Shown here: in pieces, positions 25,631 through 36,600 of the stretch | Position numbering within the stretch: position 1 is the first letter of the stretch | How the letters are laid out: each line of letters opens with the position of its first letter | Source of the DNA: DASPJR01 sp035628505 | Lineage (GTDB): Bacteria; Planctomycetota; SZUA-567; H5-PLA8 | DNA: 64,000 nt | Reading direction: 5' to 3' | Assembly (NCBI GenBank): GCA_035628505.1 | Contig: DASPJR010000116.1 | Coordinates: 1 to 64,000, forward strand | Translations under genes and position numbers: made by a program | The notes under the pieces: generated by a model | Database searches by the model: none | The model's input: only the letters and a program-made list of their open reading frames with translations | Told to the model about the DNA's origin: nothing

Positions 25631-27922
25631 TTAAAATTCGGGCGGCTTGGGCGGCTTGACGGCTTCCTGCTTTCCGGTCGCCGGCGCGGCTTCGCCTTTA
25701 TAGCCTTCGGCCAGAACTTTGCCGAGCTGTCCACGTCCGACCTGCAGCACGCGCCCGTCCTGCAGCAGAATAGTGATCGGCCCGCGCATTTTCTCTGAAC
25801 TGTGTGCCACCACCTTGTTCGGGGCGTCCTGTTTTCCGCGGTACACAACATTGTTCAACTCTTCGTCAGTCACGCCCTGAAGATATTTGGGCTGCATGTC
25901 GCGCAACTGCGCAGGGAAGTTACCGTTGTTCTCGGCCGCGTATGCCGCCAGGTCCTTGGCCAGTCGCTGGCCGGATTCCAGCGCTTTCTGGTTCTGCGGA
26001 GCACCTCCACCACCGCCGCCCCCCGCGGCGCCGAATGCGCGGCCGCCACCCATCATGCGCTGGCGCTGAATAGCCGCGGGAATCGCCGCGAGAAGCGAGA
26101 ACGCGCCCGTGGGCGAGTAACCTTCAGCCATGATGCCATCGGCATCCGTGCTGAAGCTGAAGACCGTGCCGCCGAGATTCTGCATCAGCACGTCGCTGGT
26201 CGGCAGCGCCGTTACATCAACCTGCGGCACGCGCTCGCGCAGCTGCACGAACGGAATCAGCAGATCGTACGTCGCCACCGCGAGCGCGCCGGTATCGAGG
26301 TAGAGCATCGCCTGCGGCTGGCCCATCAAGCTGGAGCGCGCCGATTTGAAGTCCTTGTCATCGGCAAGGCTGCCGAGCATCATGTTTGCCGGGTTTGCCG
26401 CATCGTAGCCCTGCGCCATCATTTTGCGGCGGGCGAGTTCCTCCCGCAGCGCCAGAGGATAGAGCGAGAAGATTACGTCCTTCTTATCGAGAACGTACGC
26501 GAACTGGCCGGGATCGCGGCCCTGCGTGAACCGTTCACGAGCGGTAATGATTTCATGTTCGCCGCTGGCCAGCTCGGTGAATTCGAAGTTGTCCTTGGCT
26601 GCATTGCGGATCGCACTGAGCAGGGCCTTGGCCGCAACAGTGTCTTTGATTCCGAGCGAGAGGAGCGGCTGCGGGAATCCGACGGGCAGCTTCGGATGGC
26701 GCGCGGCGAGACTCACCGAGAACACCGCCTGGCCAGTCAGTGCACTCAGCATTTCTTTTTTAATGTCGATATTCAGCTGCTGTCCAAGCATCAGGAAGAA
26801 CGCGTTGACTTCTTCCTTTGCCTTCGGGTTTTCCAGCGCAGCCAGCTCGATTACGCGTTCCAGGACTTTGTCCGGCGCGATCTGGAAAGCTCCGGCCAGC
26901 AGCGACGTGCGCGGTGCGGCGGAAAGCGCTTCAGCGGTGAGCCCTTCACCGTCCGCCATCGCCATCAGTCCTTTGCGAACGGCTGCGGGAACATCGATGA
27001 AGAAGGTTTCGCGCACACCTTTGTCCTTGATGCCCGAGCAATAGGCGACAGCGCGAACGCCGTCCAGGCCGGCGGCCTGCCAATCGCGTTTTTCTTTGTC
27101 CGTCTTGGGATTTGCATCGATAATGGGATTTTTGCGCAGCGCTTCGACGTTCACGTAAACCATCAGGTCGTTTTCAGGGCCCGCCTTTTCAAGCACTTTG
27201 CGGAAGCCGGCGTTCTGCGCGAGAACTTCCGCCGCTCCGGCGTCGGCCGCAGGCGGGGCGGCTTTGAATTTCTCATGGTTGGCGAGAAGTTTTTCGAGGC
27301 GGCCTTCGCCGAATGCGAAGATCACATTGCCATCGCACTGCGTGTACTGCACGCTCGTGGGTCCCTGCGGCAGCGGGATGGTGATCTTGTGAACGACCGA
27401 ATTTCCGACAGGCGTCTGAGTAACGGCGATTTGCCCGCCGGCCTGAGCTTTCAGCTGGTCCAGGCGGCGGCTGATTTCGTCCATCAGGAGCTGTGTTTTA
27501 TCGCGCGCCTGGATGCTCAGCAGAAGGTCCGGCAGCGGCTGGCCTTGCGGCGTGCGCTTGTCGACTCCCAGCACCGCAAAGCTGATTTCGCCTTGTGAGA
27601 AGTAGGAGACCAGATCATTGAGCTTGAAACCGCCCTGCGCTTCAGCCATCGCCACGGCAAACTGAGCGGTCATCAGCGGCGCGCGGAAGGCGCGCTGAAC
27701 CTCCGGGTTGTTGTAAATATTCCAGAGCCCGGTTTTCTGCAGCTTGGCCATGGTTTTCTGCGCATCGGTGACGCTTACGACAAACAGCGTGTCCGCTGGC
27801 AGAAGCGAGGTGACCTGCCATCCGGCCGGCTTGTCATCTCCTGCCCATGTCAGCCGCGGGGCGGCACTTAGTACGGTAAGCAGCGTCAGCACAGCAGCCA
27901 CCGGCATTCTGAATCGTTTCAT
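25631..27922 (-). CDS. Large secreted protein (DUF3352-like), 763 aa
   Basis: It has a signal peptide (about 1-27, ending RLTWAGD), then two repeats of an alpha/beta domain resembling DUF3352-type proteins (PADTLFVVSVTDAQKTMAKL and later segments with FAYVLDKKDVIFSLYP). A Gly-rich spacer (RAFGAAGGGGGGGAP, about 645-660) leads to a C-terminal pseudopilin-like piece (LAKDLAAYAAENNGNFPAQL) and a Pro-rich end. The C-terminal pattern resembles the globular part of planctomycete type II secretion-like proteins. AGGAG lies before the ATG. Role unknown; extracytoplasmic. Confidence 0.7.
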   Translation of the reverse strand: MKRFRMPVAAVLTLLTVLSAAPRLTWAGDDKPAGWQVTSLLPADTLFVVSVTDAQKTMAKLQKTGLWNIYNNPEVQRAFRAPLMTAQFAVAMAEAQGGFKLNDLVSYFSQGEISFAVLGVDKRTPQGQPLPDLLLSIQARDKTQLLMDEISRRLDQLKAQAGGQIAVTQTPVGNSVVHKITIPLPQGPTSVQYTQCDGNVIFAFGEGRLEKLLANHEKFKAAPPAADAGAAEVLAQNAGFRKVLEKAGPENDLMVYVNVEALRKNPIIDANPKTDKEKRDWQAAGLDGVRAVAYCSGIKDKGVRETFFIDVPAAVRKGLMAMADGEGLTAEALSAAPRTSLLAGAFQIAPDKVLERVIELAALENPKAKEEVNAFFLMLGQQLNIDIKKEMLSALTGQAVFSVSLAARHPKLPVGFPQPLLSLGIKDTVAAKALLSAIRNAAKDNFEFTELASGEHEIITARERFTQGRDPGQFAYVLDKKDVIFSLYPLALREELARRKMMAQGYDAANPANMMLGSLADDKDFKSARSSLMGQPQAMLYLDTGALAVATYDLLIPFVQLRERVPQVDVTALPTSDVLMQNLGGTVFSFSTDADGIMAEGYSPTGAFSLLAAIPAAIQRQRMMGGGRAFGAAGGGGGGGAPQNQKALESGQRLAKDLAAYAAENNGNFPAQLRDMQPKYLQGVTDEELNNVVYRGKQDAPNKVVAHSSEKMRGPITILLQDGRVLQVGRGQLGKVLAEGYKGEAAPATGKQEAVKPPKPPEF

Positions 27923-28116
27923 CGTCGGCTTTCTCCTGCAATCACCGGGTCACTCCCGGGCTAGTATTTAGAGTCGTGCGTGTCGGATTTTACTTCACGA
28001 AAACGTGGGACAATCCCTCATTTACCCGTGCAAAGTGGTCTCTGCGCTGGTCTTAAGCAGTTAGCGCGCCGATTCTGCAGTTTAACCGGATTCTTCCGTC
28101 GGCGTCGTCCGTGTGC

Positions 28117-30588
28117 CTATAACATGCCGATCGCATCCACATCCACGACAGCTTCTGCGCCCTTGAGTTTGTTTAATGCATCGCCGGCAGGGCCGTGCAG
28201 CAGATCCGAAAGCACCTCACTGGTGCGCGCTTTTATCAGCACATGTTGCCGGTAAAAGCCTTCCAGCCGCGAGAGCGGCGCTTCAGCCGGACCGAGGATT
28301 GATACTCCATTGCCGGTCGCGGCCTGCGGCTGCGCCTTCAGCGTACTGGCGATCTGCTCGGCAGCGGCGCGCGCGTGCGCCAGATCTTTTGAGCGCACAA
28401 TGATTCGTGCCAGCCTCGAGAACGGCGGATAATTATACCCCTTGCGTTCCTCCAGTTCATTTACGCAGAAGGCGTCGAAATCATGCAGCGCAGCAGCGCG
28501 GATCGCGGCGTCGTGAGGCAAATGCGTCTGCACGATTACCCGACCGCCTTTGTCGCTTCGCCCGGCGCGACCTGCGACCTGCGAAAGCAACTGAAACGTG
28601 CGCTCGCGGCTGCGGAAATCCGGCATGTGAAGCGCTGTATCGGCCAGCACGACTCCGACCAGGGTGACGTTGGGGAAATCCAGACCCTTGGCGATCATCT
28701 GCGTACCAATAAGGATGTCGATCTTCCCGGCGCGAAAAAGTCCGAGCGTATCGATGTAGGCCGCGCGCCGCGTCATCGTGTCCGAATCCATCCGCGCCAC
28801 ACGGGCTCCCGGAAATGTCTTTTTCACTTCCGCTTCCACGCGTTCGGTGCCCATGCCCCAGTGCTTGATCCCCGGCGCTCCGCAGCCGGCGCAAACGTCG
28901 GGAACAGGCTTGGTGAAGTTGCAATAATGACAGCTGAGCGAATCCGCGGATTGCCCGGACGTATCGCGGTGGCTGGTCAGCGTGATGTCGCACTGCTCGC
29001 ACTTTTCCGTCCGGCCGCAGCGCAGGCACGTGAGAACCGTCGCAAAGCCGCGCCTGTTCATGAACAGAATTATCTGCTCACGCTGCTCGAGCGTCTGGTG
29101 AATCGCCATTGTCAGGCGACGGGAAAGGTAACTGTAGCGCTCGACTTCACGGTTCTCGCGCGCCATGTCGACGACTTCCACCGGCGGCAGCGGCCGTCCG
29201 GCGACGCGCTGCGACAGATGCAGATGGCGCATCCTTCCTGTGCGTGCGGCATAGATCGCTTCGAAGCTTGGCGTCGCCGAGCCCAGCACAAGAACTGCAT
29301 TACTCAAGCGCGCAAGCTCGAAGGCAACATCGCGGGCGTGGTAGCGCGGCGTCGTCTCCTGCTTGAATGCATTCTCGTGTTCTTCGTCGATGACAACAAT
29401 ACCCAGGCGTGGGAGCGGCGCGAAGAGTGCCGAGCGTGCGCCGACGACGACGTCGATTTTCCCGGCACGAATTGCCCGCCAGGCGTCGGCGCGCTCGCCA
29501 TCTGTAATGTGGCTGTGCAGCACCGCCACGCGCTCGCGGCCGAGCCGCCGTTCAAAACGCTGCGCGGTCTGTGGCGTGAGCGCGATCTCCGGCACGAGCA
29601 CGATGCCCTGTTTGCCAAGAGCCAGAACCGTCTTCAACGCGCGCAGGTAGACCTCGGTCTTGCCGCTCCCCGTGACTCCCTGAAGCAGGAAACTGCTGGC
29701 CTTACCCGGAGTTTGCGCGCCAGAATGCTCGGCCTTCAAAGCTGCTTCGATTTCAGTCAGCGCTGCCTGCTGCTCGGGATTTAGAACGAGATCCGTCTCG
29801 CTTGCGCCTGCATCGCCTTCGCCGGCGGCTTCGAGCGACTGAGCATCTGCATTGAGCCGCTCTTCGGTCACGCGCAGCAATCCACTCCTTTCGAGCGCCT
29901 TCAGCGCGGACTCGCCGGCGCCAGCCTGTTCGAGAAGCTCTGCCACGGCGACTGGTCTGCTCTGTGCAGCCAATGCCAGCAGCAGCGCCGCTTGCTTTGG
30001 CTTCTTGCGGGAGACTTCTTCGGCCCTGCGGAGCAACTCCGCGGGCTGCGCGAGCGCGCCGACCATGCGCACGCGTTCTCCTTCAGAGCCACGTTTAACA
30101 CCGGCCGGAAGCATGGCCGTCAGAGTCGCGCCGAACGGGCAGGCGTAGTGCCGCGCCATCCAGCGCGCCAGTTCCATTTGCGTGGGCGTCAACAGGGCTT
30201 CCGGGCTACTCTCCTGCACCGAGTTGTCGCGCCGCTTGCGAACGGGCGCGCTCGGAAGCACGCGCAGAATGGCCTTCAGCTTTGCCGGATCGATCTTTTC
30301 TTTCAGCAGGCTCTCCGGAGATTTGGGGCCGATGAAAAAGCCGCTCAGCGTGCGGTGCCCGAACGGCACTTCCACGCGCGCGCCAGGCGTGAGCTGCTCC
30401 CACACCGCGTCTGCGACGTATGTGAACGTGCCCTTCACTGGACCTTCGACAGCCACTTCCGCCAGCCGCAAAAAAACCGGCGGCGCTTTCTGAGTGGGTT
30501 CAATGGCGGGTGCAGGCGCCGACGAAGCTGCGGGAGCATCGAAGCTGCTGAATAAATCAGGCTCGGCGTTTTTGACCTTTCGTGCCAT
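28117..30588 (-). CDS. priA: Primosomal protein N' (replication restart helicase PriA)
   Basis: 823-residue superfamily 2 DNA helicase that reloads the replisome at stalled forks. The 3'-binding N-terminal domain is followed by Walker A GVTGSGKTEVYL, the DEEH box, GSATPS and QMIAKGLDFPNVTLV. The zinc-binding insertion is intact (CLRCGRTEKCEQC ... CHYCNFTKPVPDVCAGC), with eight cysteines. The N-terminus carries an extra 40 residues rich in Ala and Pro. No Shine-Dalgarno is obvious. It is downstream of the VWA/DUF4159 gene (102 bp gap), which contains a TTTGTGTCTTCGAG-type mini-repeat. Confidence 0.95.
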   Translation of the reverse strand: MARKVKNAEPDLFSSFDAPAASSAPAPAIEPTQKAPPVFLRLAEVAVEGPVKGTFTYVADAVWEQLTPGARVEVPFGHRTLSGFFIGPKSPESLLKEKIDPAKLKAILRVLPSAPVRKRRDNSVQESSPEALLTPTQMELARWMARHYACPFGATLTAMLPAGVKRGSEGERVRMVGALAQPAELLRRAEEVSRKKPKQAALLLALAAQSRPVAVAELLEQAGAGESALKALERSGLLRVTEERLNADAQSLEAAGEGDAGASETDLVLNPEQQAALTEIEAALKAEHSGAQTPGKASSFLLQGVTGSGKTEVYLRALKTVLALGKQGIVLVPEIALTPQTAQRFERRLGRERVAVLHSHITDGERADAWRAIRAGKIDVVVGARSALFAPLPRLGIVVIDEEHENAFKQETTPRYHARDVAFELARLSNAVLVLGSATPSFEAIYAARTGRMRHLHLSQRVAGRPLPPVEVVDMARENREVERYSYLSRRLTMAIHQTLEQREQIILFMNRRGFATVLTCLRCGRTEKCEQCDITLTSHRDTSGQSADSLSCHYCNFTKPVPDVCAGCGAPGIKHWGMGTERVEAEVKKTFPGARVARMDSDTMTRRAAYIDTLGLFRAGKIDILIGTQMIAKGLDFPNVTLVGVVLADTALHMPDFRSRERTFQLLSQVAGRAGRSDKGGRVIVQTHLPHDAAIRAAALHDFDAFCVNELEERKGYNYPPFSRLARIIVRSKDLAHARAAAEQIASTLKAQPQAATGNGVSILGPAEAPLSRLEGFYRQHVLIKARTSEVLSDLLHGPAGDALNKLKGAEAVVDVDAIGML

Positions 30589-30650
30589 GCCGCGAAACTT
30601 TAAGCGGTTTCAAAGTCCTGACAATCGCTGCCGGAATCTTTAAAAAATAT

Positions 30651-30685
30651 CTTTGTGTCTTCGAGTTTTTGAGTCTTCGCGTCGA
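30651..30685. repeat. Degenerate TCTTTGTGTCTTCG mini-repeat
   Basis: Period-9-like pyrimidine-rich string (TCTTTGTGTC, TTCGAGTTTT, TGAGTCTTCGCG) between priA and the VWA gene. It belongs to the same loose family as strings at 2794-2823, 2883-2912, 3924-3960, 55134-55160 and 56739-56775. Confidence 0.4.
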
Positions 30686-30690
30686 AGCTG

Positions 30691-33600
30691 TTAATTCTGC
30701 AGCTTCAGCGGCCCGATCTTTACCGCTCCGCTTTCGGTCAGGTTGTAGATCAGGATAGTGATGCGCTCGACCTGGTCGCGCGGCTCGAGCGGTGTGTCGT
30801 AGTCCTTCCAGGGGACTTTGCTGGCGCTGGATTTCAGGTCTCCCATGTTCAGCGGGAAGCGCAGGTTGCGATTCCAGCCCGGGCGCGAGAAAACCGGCCG
30901 CGTCTCGTACGCCTTTCCGTCCTTCGTGTTGATCAGCAGGGCGATATTGCAGCCACTCTTGAGGTCCGAGTGCAGATCGAAGACGACCGCCTGCGTTTTC
31001 GACAAGTCGATCAGCCCGTTTCGGGCGATCGCGGCCTTGTGCTTTGTTCCACCCGAGAAGCGCACGGCCTGGATCTTCATCTTTTCTGTCTTGTCGTCGA
31101 TGGTCCAGAGCTGCGTTTCGTTGCACCACTCCGCTTCAGCGGACCAGATGGGCTTGTTCCACTTGTCGAGCGGCTCGAGGTAGTTGTCGAAGACCGGGAG
31201 CTCGGGACCGCTATAGCGGTAAAGCTTTTCGAATTCGGCCGTCGTCTCCGGCGGCGGTGGAAGCTTCGGCGCATTCGGGCCCATGCTGTAGGCCACCAGG
31301 TTGATTCCGAAGCGCAGCGACGCCTCCTGCATCTCGGCATTCGTCAGGTCGGTCAGCGACTTCATTCCCGCGTTCATGCGTGGATCGATCTGCAATCCGT
31401 CGGCGTAGTCGTTGCGCGTGTAGATGATCGCCGCGCGCTGGCCGTCCTTTTCCTTCGGATCGGGTACAAATGCGGCCTCGATGTAATCCTGCCTGTACTT
31501 GTCGCCCGGCGGCACGCGGAAGCCTTTGTAGCCTTTGCTCAGGTCGTAGCACGAATTAAAGAACGGGTGTGAAAGGGGTAGCGAGAAAAGCTTTCCACCC
31601 TCGATGATCCGCGGCACGTCGTCGCGGAACTTTTCGTCGAAGCCGTTGTAGTCGCTGGCAGATGAATCATTCACCCACAGCGTGCCGCCGGCTTCGATGA
31701 AAGCGCGCATCGCCGTGATCTCTTCGGGCTTGAAGACGATCGGCTTGTTCGAGGTGATCAACGCCATGCGGCAGCGCGAGAGCGCTTTCATATCAGCCAG
31801 GTCGAACGTGAGCACGTTCACTTCCAGTTCCGGCAGCCCCGAGCGTTCGATGAACGCGCCGCGCAGGTGGTGCAGCGCCGTCAGTGATGAATCCCAATCG
31901 CCGCTGTGCCGCGTCAGGCCCAGGTTGATACGGACCATGCCGCCCGTCTGATGCTCGCCGGTAACACGCCAGTTCGGAAGAGTACCGCCAGACACCAGCG
32001 TTCCCTTTTTTCCACCCGCATCGCCTTCGAGCTGCTGCGACGAAAGTCCGCTGCCGGGAAGCGTACCTGGTTTGCGATTGGTAAGGCGCCCCGAGGGCGG
32101 GATGGCTGTTCCGCCGCCACCGGGAACTCCAGAGAGCGATCCGGCAATTCCGTCTCTGCCTAAGCCGCCGCCGATGCCTCCGCCAACGCCTCCTCCAATG
32201 CCTTTTCCGAATCCCCCATTCGCTGCAACCGTGCGAATGCCGTCTCCACCTGCGCCGCCATTTCCCGGCTGCGTTCCCGTTCCGGTGCCCGCTTTGCCGG
32301 GTTCCTTTCCAGGGGCGCCTATAGCTGCAGTGCCTTTACCGCCCGCGTTGCCCCCGGTGAGCGGATCGATTGCCAGCGGCGCGTCGCCATCGCCGGTCAA
32401 CGCGTTACCGCCTGGCCGCCGGCCTGTTCCATCGATGCCGATCTGGCTAGCGCCAGGACTTGTCGTGCCGCCGCGTGTGAGGTCCGCCATGGCCAGCGTG
32501 CTGCCGCTCAGGGCGCCCGAGCGTTTCATCGGTCCGGCAAACGCGAGTTCCGATCCACCGCCGCCGGGCGCAAGGCCAACGCCGAGCGCGCTTCCGCCGC
32601 GTGCGATGCCGATGCCTGTTCCATTCGGAACGCCTGCGGCATTGCCTCCAGGAACGCCTGCGCCCGGCAACTTGCCTGCAATTTCGCCATTGCCGCCGCC
32701 GCCGCCCGGAACAGGTCCGGCGCTCAGCGGCGCGTCACCTTCGCCGCCAGCTCCTATTCCGCCTTGCCGCACGACCGATCCTGTTCCACCGCCAGCCAAA
32801 GGCGACTGCCCGGTTGTGCCGCCGCCGCCCGCGCCGAAGCCCGGAAGAGTGGAACCGCTGCCGCGCCCGGGAAGCACCGACGCTCCACGGCCGCCGCCGA
32901 CTGCTTTGCCGTCACCTCCGGCTGCGAAAGCGAGCTGATCGCCGACGCCTGTGCCTGCGCCGATTCCCCCCAGTGCCGAGCCGCCTCGCGCGATGCCGTC
33001 TCCTTTATGAGTCAGCGAATCAGCCGGCGCGCCGCCCGCGCGGCCTCCTGTCGGCTTGTTGTCACCGATGCCGCTGGGCGAAACGCCGCCGATCAGCGTG
33101 CCGGCATCAAGCGGGTCATCGATGGCATCCAGCCCGGCGCCGGGCGCTGGACGCGCAGACACGGGAACGCCGACAACGCCTGCAGGTCCCGGTTCTTTTC
33201 CGGGGCTATCGTTAAGTTTCAAATCATCTGTCGTCGCCAGTGCGCGAGGACCAGCGCCGATAGCGCGGCTGACGGCGACATCATTTCCGCCCGGCAAACT
33301 GGCGAGAGCGGGCGTGCTCAAACGCTGCATCGCGGCGGGTGCTCCCGACGCTGCGGCAGGCGCGGCCGGAGTTGCTTTTGTCGCTGGAACCTGCGGCACC
33401 GCTGCCGGCGCCGTCTCCGGCGGAAGCGCCGCAATCTCGAGCGGCGCATCGCCTGCATCGATCACGGTGCGCGGTGCGGCGCTCGCTGGAGCGGCCGGCT
33501 GCTTCTCGCGCGGCGCTTCATCCGGAACGCCGCTTGGCAGGGCGCTGTCATAAAGCGCGGTCGGGCCGCGCCGTTCGGGAGCCGGCATCGCCGCGGGCAA

Positions 33601-36600
33601 AGCCTGCTTCAGCGGGGTGGTGGCGACGGCTCGTGCGACCGGATTCTCGACCTTCGGACCAGCAGGCTGCGCCGCGAGCGGTTCGGGCGCGAGCGCGTCT
33701 GTTTTCAGCGGATCGTCCGGCAACACGCTCGCGGCTGCTCGCGCGGAAGCGGCTGCGGGCGTTTCGACACGCGGGCCTTCCGGCGCCTGCGTAGACTCGA
33801 GCATCGAGGCGCCCGGCGTGCCGGCACGGGCGACGTCTTTGGCGGCGAGATCCGGGACTTTTTCGACGGCTTTGATGCCCGCGAGCCCTTCGCCCTGAGC
33901 CAGCGTGACGGCTTCATCGGTCCCGCCGCCGCCGGTTTTCAGTGCTTCCAGCCGGCGCATCTGCTGCTCGCTCAGCCCGCCGCCGAAGAGCTCTTCGCCT
34001 TCGAGCAGGCTGACTTGAACGGAGTCGGGGAGCGCGTCCATCAGCTGCGAACGCGGCATGGCCCACGGCAGAAAGGCCATGTGAAAGAGAACGGAGTAGA
34101 ACGCATAACGCACCCACGCGCGGCGGACCAGTCTGTTGACCAGGTACGCCATCGCCGCCGCAATCAAGGCGATCAGCAGAACGATCCAGCCGAGAACGCG
34201 CGGCGTTTCCTTTACGGGCGCGATCGCCTCCTGTGCGGGGCGCTCGATCAGAATCTCGACGACATGCTCATCGCCTGCGCCGGTAATGCGAAGCTGGCAG
34301 CGCTGTCCGGCCTGCGCATCCGGCTTCGCCTGAACAAAAGCTTCAATCGTTTCGCGCCCGGGCAGACTCATCTGCATCTGCATCACAGAGTCAGATGCTT
34401 CTGGCGCCAGAAAGATGGCCGGCGGTTCTTTCGATTCGACGCCGTCGACGGATTTGATCGGACGCAGCGTCAGAGCCAGCGGAATCCTGTCATCGCGATG
34501 CGATTTGATCAGCACTGATTCGAGCGGCAGCTTTGAACGGCGGTCGAAACGTAAGACAAGCGTGCTGGGAGACACATGGAACGGTGCCGGGTCGATTTCG
34601 TTGACGACCGTCAGTTTCAGCGGAATCGTTATCACGCCTAAACGCGAATTGAGCTGCAGTGTTGTGGCGTAGAGGCCGTCCTGTGCGTCGTCGGGGACAA
34701 TCAGTTCAAGCGTCAGCGTGCCCTTTTCGCCCGGCTTGAGTTCTATCGGCTGCGGCACTTTCAGTGCATCGAGCGGGATTGTAATCTGCGGCAGGCGCAC
34801 TTTCGCAAACGGCGCTGAAACTGTCGCGGTCGTTGCGATCGGCCGCGCGCCTTCTGCTGCCAGCTGCACGGTCAGCTTTTTTCTCTGACCTTGAATCAAG
34901 TTGCCGAAATCCAGGCTCAGCGGATCGGCTGTTAGGCGCGGCTCAACGATCTGTGCTGACCAGCGCTGCAGCGCGAGCACCGGTCCGCTCTCGATGGATA
35001 TCCAGCCGCCGGCGATGCCGCTTTTCACGTCCTTTGCCAAGGGAAGCGTGAAGCGCGAAATTGCGGAGTCGTTCTGCAGCTGCGCGGCCGTGACTGCTGC
35101 TTCAATCTGCCCATCAGGAATCACGCGCACCGTTGCGTTGACGGGTGCGCGCAGGCCCGGCTGCGCCCACTTCCAGCGCAGTTCCTGCTCCAGCGAATCG
35201 CCCGGCTCCACGCGGCCGAGATCGCGCGGTGATTCAAGAGTAAGATGATGCGCTTTAATCAATGCCCGCAAAACGATGCGCGCCAGCTCGCGTGAACCAA
35301 AGCCGCGCAGAATCAACGTTCGTTCGACGCTGCCGCCGGGGGCATCGGGCGCGACGTCGAAGTCCAGATCTACGTCCGCACCGGCGGAGGTCAGCTTCAG
35401 CAAAGGCTGAACCGCATTGAGCTGCAGCGGCCAGCGCGGCGCGAAGAGCGGCTGAACGTCTTTATGGCGCGCGAGGAAAAAATCCTTTTCGGCTTTTTCC
35501 GGCGTGAGCTCCGCTGAGTAGACGCTCAGCCGTCCACCGCTGGCCTTGAGATGAACCTGGACCTGCGCTTTGTCACCAGGCTGCAGCGAGCCGAGATCGA
35601 GCGTTTCAGGTGCAATCAGTCCGGGGCGGATGACTGTCACATGCCACGGCAACCGGACGCGCTCAGCGCCGGCAAGCTCGAGATCGATCAGTCCGCCGTA
35701 CTCACCAGGTTCGAGCAGCTCCGGCAAATCGATGCTGAATCCCAGCGCGCGGCGTTCACGGGCTTTGAGCAGCGCTGGAATGTCGTTCATAACCGCCGGA
35801 TTCGGCAACGCGCGAACCGATTCCTGCAACGGCGCCGACTGCTTGATTGAAAACGCTCCGCCGGCACCGCGCACGCGCACGGAAAACTCAGCACTGACCC
35901 GCTCGCCGGCAAAGCGCGTTCCGAGTTCAACGGGGCCGCTCGTGACAAGCGCCGGTCCGTCGTGACGGCGCATGATGAAGTGCGACTGCGTCTCGCGGCG
36001 GAAGTCAACGCCGTCCCGCTTGCCTGTGGCAATGACGCGCACGACGCCGGCCGTGTTTTCGGGATACGCGCCGCCTTGCTCAGTTAGCAGCGGCAGCCAT
36101 GCGCCGTAAATTCCATCGCCTGCCGCTCCATCCGCGTGCTGACCGTCGTCAAAGAGCTGCGCCGAACGCGAAGCAATCTTTGTCTCGGGGTCGAACTCCA
36201 GATGCGCGTGCAGCGTCGCTTCGCGAAGCGCAAGGGCACCCTCGAAGAGCGAAACAGCAAGCACCGGCTCGTCGGTGTCGATCTCCATCGCGGCGCGCGG
36301 GTGCGGATCGGTGCGAAAGAGCAGGGGATAGAGAGCTGTGCGCGCGGAGGCTTCAAACGTAACGGCGTCCTCGATCTTTTCCTTCTGCGCGCCTTCCTGC
36401 CAGTTCGCCTGCCACGCGCCGCTTTCGGGCAACTCGACAAAGTATTCCGGCCGCGCCTGAAGCGGGCTCTGCCAGGACTGCTTGGCTGAATTCTCTACTT
36501 TCAGCGTGCCGCTCCGGTCGCCGCGAACCGAAAGCGCCAGCGCGCGCACTGAGCCGTCCACTGGAATGGCGATGTCCTGCTGCGGCTTCAGCGGCTGCGA

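Noticed and set aside
25802..27598. Plus-strand open frame of 598 codons
   Set aside because: Antisense to the signal-peptide-bearing 763-residue gene, whose own start and ribosome binding site are good; the translation is His/Arg-rich and structureless.
32072..32938. Pro-rich plus-strand frame resembling a collagen/extensin-like protein
   Set aside because: It is the complement of the Gly-rich spacer codons (GGx read as CCx), so the repetitiveness is a mirror effect.
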